NCBI GenBank assembly: GCA_023819545.1
Contig: JAMWCA010000039.1
Span: forward strand, 1 to 9,886
Direction of reading: 5' to 3'
Length of the DNA stretch: 9,886 bases
DNA from: Candidatus Omnitrophota bacterium
Lineage (GTDB): Bacteria; Ratteibacteria; UBA8468; B48-G9; JAFGKM01
Part shown: positions 6,570 to 9,886 of the stretch, one piece after another
Layout: the number at the start of each line of letters is the position of its first letter
How positions within the stretch are numbered: position 1 is the first letter of the stretch
Notes under the pieces: generated by a model
Told to the model about the DNA's origin: nothing
Seen by the model: only the letters and a program-made list of their open reading frames with translations
Database searches by the model: none
Made by a program: the position numbers and the translations under genes

Positions 6570-6599
6570 ATTCTAAATATTCAAGCTCAGTAATTGCAA
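6570..6599 (-). promoter_or_regulatory. Possible promoter for the nuclease-like gene
   Basis: In the 118-nt gap after hsdR, the minus strand reads TTGCAA (6599-6594), an 18-nt spacer and TAGAAT (6575-6570). This would give a leader of about 60 nt before the ATG at 6503. The -10 is one base off consensus and the -35 is weaker. In such A+T-rich DNA chance matches are common, so this is tentative. The gene may instead be transcribed with hsdR. Confidence 0.3.
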
Positions 6600-6621
6600 A
6601 GAGAAATCTTTTATTTCATTC

Positions 6622-9600
6622 TTATTTAGATACAACATAAATGTTCTCTGCATAGTCTATTATTTCATTTGCGAGTTGTTCTATTTGTCTATATCCAATT
6701 TGTTGTCCCATATTTTTCATTAATACATCTTTTAAAGTGGTTCTAATTTTGGCTTTTAAGAATTCTTTTTTATTCCAATCAGCAACCTTCACATAATCAC
6801 CTAAATTTTTAACAATTGCCTTTGCTATTTTTTCAATTTTATCAGGGTTTTCAAAGAATTCTTTCTTTGACAGGAGCAAATCATAAAAAGCCGTTTCTTC
6901 TTCAGTCAAATTTAGTTTCCTGACTTCATCTCTTTTTCTCTTTGTATCTTTGGCAATCTCTATCAATTTTTCTATCGCTTCTACAATATCCAAAATCTTT
7001 TTTTTATATTTTTCTATTACATCCTGAAGCATCTCATACAAAGAGCGGTATCTTAAAGGATTGCTTCTCATTCTTACTATAAGTTCATCTTTTATTATCT
7101 TCGCAAGGAATTCTACCCCATAATTTTTGTATTCAATATTCTTGAATTCTGCAAGAAACTTATCGTCAAATATTGAAATGTCAGGTCTTTCTTTACCCTT
7201 CAAACTCATAACATCAATGGGTTCTTCCGCAGATATACTCTTGGAGATTAGATGACTTATTTCGTATTCTAAATCACGGGTTATGTCTTTGATTTTTGCA
7301 ATAGAATATTTGACAATCATTTTCTTTATCATTTCAAAAAATCTCAGGTCATTTTTTATTTTGAAAACTTCAGGATGAGGACTTGCAAGTGCATAAAGTT
7401 TTTTCAGGATGAGGAAATTTCTCAAAAATTTCTTTTTAGTCTCCTCCTCTTTACAAATTCTGTCGTATGATTGCATAGTTAAATTTGAAAGGTCTTTTAA
7501 AGAAAGTTCTTCCCATTTTTGGTAATTTATACCATAAAAAAGTGAACTAACTATATCATGTTTTTCCCTTAACTGATTTAGAACTTCATTAATGTCCACA
7601 AAAATATTTTTTATAGTTTCAGGGGTATATATGGCAAGGGATTTTCTCAAATTGTCAGCAATGCCAATATAATCAACTATCAAACCACCAGGTTTGTCTT
7701 TAAATACTCTGTTCACCCTGGCAATTGCTTGGACTAAAGAATGGTTTTTCATTGGCTTGTCAAAATACATCGTATGCAAGCAGGGAACATCAAAACCCGT
7801 AAGCCACATATCCACTACAATAACCACTTGGGGGTCAGTATCAGGATTCTTAAAATCATCAGCGATTCTTTCCATCTCGTGCCTATTTCTAATGTGAGGA
7901 TGAAATTCTTCAGGGTCTTTGGTTTTATTTCCAGAGATAACGACAGCAACAGATGGAGCATCTGGCAATTTTTTGATTTCCTCATAAAGTTTGACAGCTA
8001 CTTTTCTGCTTATCACAACCACCATTGCCTTGCCTTTAAACTCCCGAACTCTTTTGTTAAAGTGCTCTACAAAATCTTTTGCAATCTTTTTAAGCCGTTC
8101 CTCTGCAAGAATTATCTTTTCCAGGCGGGCAAATTTCTTTTTCAGGGATTCTTTTATTTCAGGCTCTACACCCTCAGAAATTTCTTCAAATTCCTCATCT
8201 ATAAATTCATTTGTAAGATGTGCTTCTGCGAGCCTTGCCTCATAGAAAATTGGTACAACTACCTTGTGCCTTCTTGCCTTTTCCATTGAATAAACACTTA
8301 TATATTCTCCAAATACCAAAGTTGTGGAGCGGTCTTGTAGTTCAATCGGAGTTGCAGTAAATCCCATAAAAGAAGCATTGGGAATTGCGCGCCTTAAATT
8401 CTGGGCAAGTTCCCTGTACTGACTTCTGTGCGACTCATCTGCTATGACGATTATATTTCTTCTATCAGTTAAAAATGGGTATTCTTCTGCTTTTCTTTTT
8501 CCAAATTTCTGTATTGTAGCAAATACAATGCCACCTGCAGAAAGTTTTATTGTCTCCTGCAAATCTTTTATATTTTCTGCCTGTTTGACAACTGCCATAA
8601 TATTTGAAAAAACGCCAGATAGTTGTTCATCTAAATCATGCCTGTCAGTTATAAAGAGAAGCAATGGGTTTTCAAGCTCTTTAACCTTGAGGGTCTTTCT
8701 TGCATAAAAAAGCATTGTGAGTGATTTGCCAGTGCCTTGAGTATGCCATACAATACCAATTCTTCTTTCTTCAGGCGTTTTGCCTTTTAGAATACATTCT
8801 TTGGAACGCCTTACCGCCTCTTTTACTGTATAAAATTGATGATACATTGCTATCTTCTTTACAAAACTCTCACCTGATTTTTCATATAATATGAAATCTT
8901 GTAAGTATTCTATAAAATGTTCTTTGCAAAAAAGCCCTCTTAATAAAATTTCAAGACTTGTTATCTCTTTGCCTATTTCTTTTAAAACATAATATCTATG
9001 TCTGTATTCGCTATCTAAAAACTCACCTTCAATCTCTTTTATTTCTATATCATCCTCTCCTGATATTCCTTCCCAGACAAAAAATCTGTCCCAGTCGCCA
9101 CTTGTTGAGCCATATTTTGTTTCAAGCCCGTCACTTGCTACAAGAACCTGAGCATAGACATAAAGCTGGGGTATGTCTTTCATCTTTCCCTTATGGTCAT
9201 AAAAGGCATCCTTTGCTGTTTCATCAGCATTAAAACTTTTGAATTCAAAGACAGCAAGAGGCATCTCATTTACAAAGATTAAAAGGTCAGGCCTTCTGTA
9301 TTGGTCTTTCTGATATTGATATTCAATGCTAAACTGATTAGAGACAAGAAAATCATTTTTATTAACATCGTCAAAATCAATTAGCTTTACTATGATTGTT
9401 TTATCCTTGCCTTCTATTCGGGTTGCTATCTTTACACCCTGCACAAGCATTTCGTAAAACATTTTGCTTTTCATTGTAAAGTCAGGATGGTCAAGTTCTG
9501 TGATTCTATTATAAACCTGCTCTGCAATGGTATCGGTTAAAGATGGATTAATTTTCTTTATTGCCTCAATAAATCTTTTCTTTAAAATTACCTGTCTGTA

Positions 9601-9720
9601 AGAATCCCTTTCTCCTTTTTCAGGTGATAGTTCAGAGGCATGAATATAGGAATAACCCAAGTTTTTAAGCCATTCTATCGCTGGCTGTTCAACCAAGTAA
9701 TCTTCAGTAAGTTCTGCCAT
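6622..9720 (-). CDS. hsdR: Type I restriction endonuclease R subunit (HsdR)
   Basis: The motor and nuclease subunit of a type I restriction-modification complex, which translocates unmodified DNA by ATP hydrolysis and then cuts it. The 1032 residues fit the family. The N-terminal nuclease domain has D145 in RRPDLLIF and E159-F-K161 in AVFEFK, a complete PD-(D/E)XK site. The helicase motor has Walker A in TQGTGKS (327-333), DESH (428-431) as motif II, TATP (455-458) as motif III, DMWLTGFD (637-644) as motif V and AIARVNR (665-671) as motif VI. The C-terminal third is helical and charged, as expected for the part that joins the methyltransferase core. GGAGAG at 9727-9732 supports the ATG at 9720. 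The frame is intact. Base composition looks by eye richer in G+C than the CODH/ACS genes, in line with horizontal transfer. The hsdM and hsdS partners are not in the window and would be expected beyond the right edge. Confidence 0.95.
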   Translation of the reverse strand: MAELTEDYLVEQPAIEWLKNLGYSYIHASELSPEKGERDSYRQVILKKRFIEAIKKINPSLTDTIAEQVYNRITELDHPDFTMKSKMFYEMLVQGVKIATRIEGKDKTIIVKLIDFDDVNKNDFLVSNQFSIEYQYQKDQYRRPDLLIFVNEMPLAVFEFKSFNADETAKDAFYDHKGKMKDIPQLYVYAQVLVASDGLETKYGSTSGDWDRFFVWEGISGEDDIEIKEIEGEFLDSEYRHRYYVLKEIGKEITSLEILLRGLFCKEHFIEYLQDFILYEKSGESFVKKIAMYHQFYTVKEAVRRSKECILKGKTPEERRIGIVWHTQGTGKSLTMLFYARKTLKVKELENPLLLFITDRHDLDEQLSGVFSNIMAVVKQAENIKDLQETIKLSAGGIVFATIQKFGKRKAEEYPFLTDRRNIIVIADESHRSQYRELAQNLRRAIPNASFMGFTATPIELQDRSTTLVFGEYISVYSMEKARRHKVVVPIFYEARLAEAHLTNEFIDEEFEEISEGVEPEIKESLKKKFARLEKIILAEERLKKIAKDFVEHFNKRVREFKGKAMVVVISRKVAVKLYEEIKKLPDAPSVAVVISGNKTKDPEEFHPHIRNRHEMERIADDFKNPDTDPQVVIVVDMWLTGFDVPCLHTMYFDKPMKNHSLVQAIARVNRVFKDKPGGLIVDYIGIADNLRKSLAIYTPETIKNIFVDINEVLNQLREKHDIVSSLFYGINYQKWEELSLKDLSNLTMQSYDRICKEEETKKKFLRNFLILKKLYALASPHPEVFKIKNDLRFFEMIKKMIVKYSIAKIKDITRDLEYEISHLISKSISAEEPIDVMSLKGKERPDISIFDDKFLAEFKNIEYKNYGVEFLAKIIKDELIVRMRSNPLRYRSLYEMLQDVIEKYKKKILDIVEAIEKLIEIAKDTKRKRDEVRKLNLTEEETAFYDLLLSKKEFFENPDKIEKIAKAIVKNLGDYVKVADWNKKEFLKAKIRTTLKDVLMKNMGQQIGYRQIEQLANEIIDYAENIYVVSK

Positions 9721-9726
9721 TTAAAT

Positions 9727-9732
9727 CTCTCC
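9727..9732 (-). promoter_or_regulatory. Shine-Dalgarno for hsdR
   Basis: GGAGAG lies 6 nt before the hsdR ATG at 9720 and supports this start. No convincing promoter is visible between it and the hairpin repeats at 9760, so hsdR may be transcribed from further upstream. Confidence 0.6.
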
Positions 9733-9759
9733 GATTATTAATTTTCCAAAAACACATCC

Positions 9760-9879
9760 GGTAGCCGCAAGCTTTAGCTTGCGTATATGTTCGTTATCCC
9801 CAAATTTGGTAGCCGCAACCTTTAGGTTGCGTATTTGTTCAGTATCCGCAACCCCGGTAGCCGCAAGTTTTAGCTTGCG
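9760..9879 (+). repeat. Array of three GTAG-hairpin (REP-like) elements with 48-nt period
   Basis: Three 24-nt units start at 9760, 9808 and 9856, exactly 48 nt apart. Each begins GGTAGC and then forms a 7-bp hairpin with TTTA loop, for example CGCAAGC-TTTA-GCTTGCG in unit 1. Unit 2 has both arms changed together (CGCAACC with GGTTGCG). Unit 3 has one change that leaves a G-U pair in plus-strand RNA. The two 24-nt stretches between units are similar to each other (both start TAT and share TGTTC and TATCC), so the whole 48-mer is tandemly repeated. A GTAG directly 5' of a hairpin is the known signature of REP sequences handled by RAYT (TnpA-REP) transposases. No transposase gene is in the window. 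The array lies 39 nt upstream of the hsdR start and may continue past the right edge. Confidence 0.85.
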
Positions 9880-9886
9880 CTTCTTT

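Noticed and set aside
7741..8289. 182-residue plus-strand open frame inside hsdR
   Set aside because: It lies fully antisense to the helicase region of a well-supported gene, has no family resemblance and is rich in F, H and C, as expected for the shadow of a helical charged protein.
6622..9720. hsdR as a stand-alone helicase or a type III Res subunit
   Set aside because: The complete N-terminal PD-(D/E)XK site before the helicase motor, the DESHRSQ motif and the helical C-terminus are the type I HsdR arrangement.
9760..9879. Evenly spaced repeats that look like a small CRISPR array
   Set aside because: The 24-nt 'spacers' are similar to each other rather than unique, the repeats vary in their stem arms, and no cas gene is present. 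A tandem 48-mer with REP-like hairpins explains it better.

Overview
The window is an A+T-rich stretch of an anaerobic bacterial genome with all supported genes on the minus strand, so the operons read from right to left. It has two parts. The left half (about 1-5180) is a Wood-Ljungdahl carbon monoxide dehydrogenase / acetyl-CoA synthase (CODH/ACS) operon. The right half (about 5280-9886) is a defence-type region. The AcsB fragment has the N-terminal region found in bacterial AcsB and absent from archaeal CdhC, so a bacterium is more likely than an archaeon. Low G+C, an acetyl-CoA pathway and hairpin repeats of this type would suit an uncultivated anaerobic lineage or a low-G+C acetogen. I cannot place it further from sequence alone.

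Left half, in transcription order: cooC (nickel-insertion ATPase, 5138-4374), an unrecognised 56-residue protein (4381-4211), acsD (corrinoid Fe-S protein small subunit, 4198-3263), cooS/acsA (Ni-CODH catalytic subunit, 3219-1330), a DUF5674 protein (1333-977), an unrecognised 117-residue protein (990-637), and the first 216 codons of acsB (649 to beyond the left edge). Neighbours overlap by 4-14 nt or are separated by 12-43 nt, so this reads as one transcript. A good promoter (TTGACT-N17-TAAAAT, 5176-5148) ends so close to the cooC start codon that the message should be nearly leaderless. CooS reduces CO2 to CO, AcsD helps bring the methyl group on the corrinoid protein, AcsB joins methyl, CO and CoA into acetyl-CoA, and CooC loads nickel. 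The large corrinoid subunit (AcsC) and methyltransferase (AcsE) are not in the window.

Right half: a 1032-residue type I restriction R subunit (hsdR, 9720-6622). It is followed after 118 nt by a gene (6503-5484) for a tandemly duplicated ~105-residue module fused to a probable PD-(D/E)XK-like nuclease domain. An in-frame TAA interrupts that gene, and 66 more sensible codons follow in the same frame (5483-5283). Upstream of hsdR are three copies of a GTAG-hairpin element with an exact 48-nt period (9760-9879), resembling REP elements mobilised by RAYT transposases. hsdM and hsdS are not in the window.

The points most worth a second look are the three small genes embedded in the CODH/ACS operon, the interrupted double-module nuclease beside hsdR, the 48-nt-period hairpin array with a compensatory base change, and the apparently leaderless cooC start.
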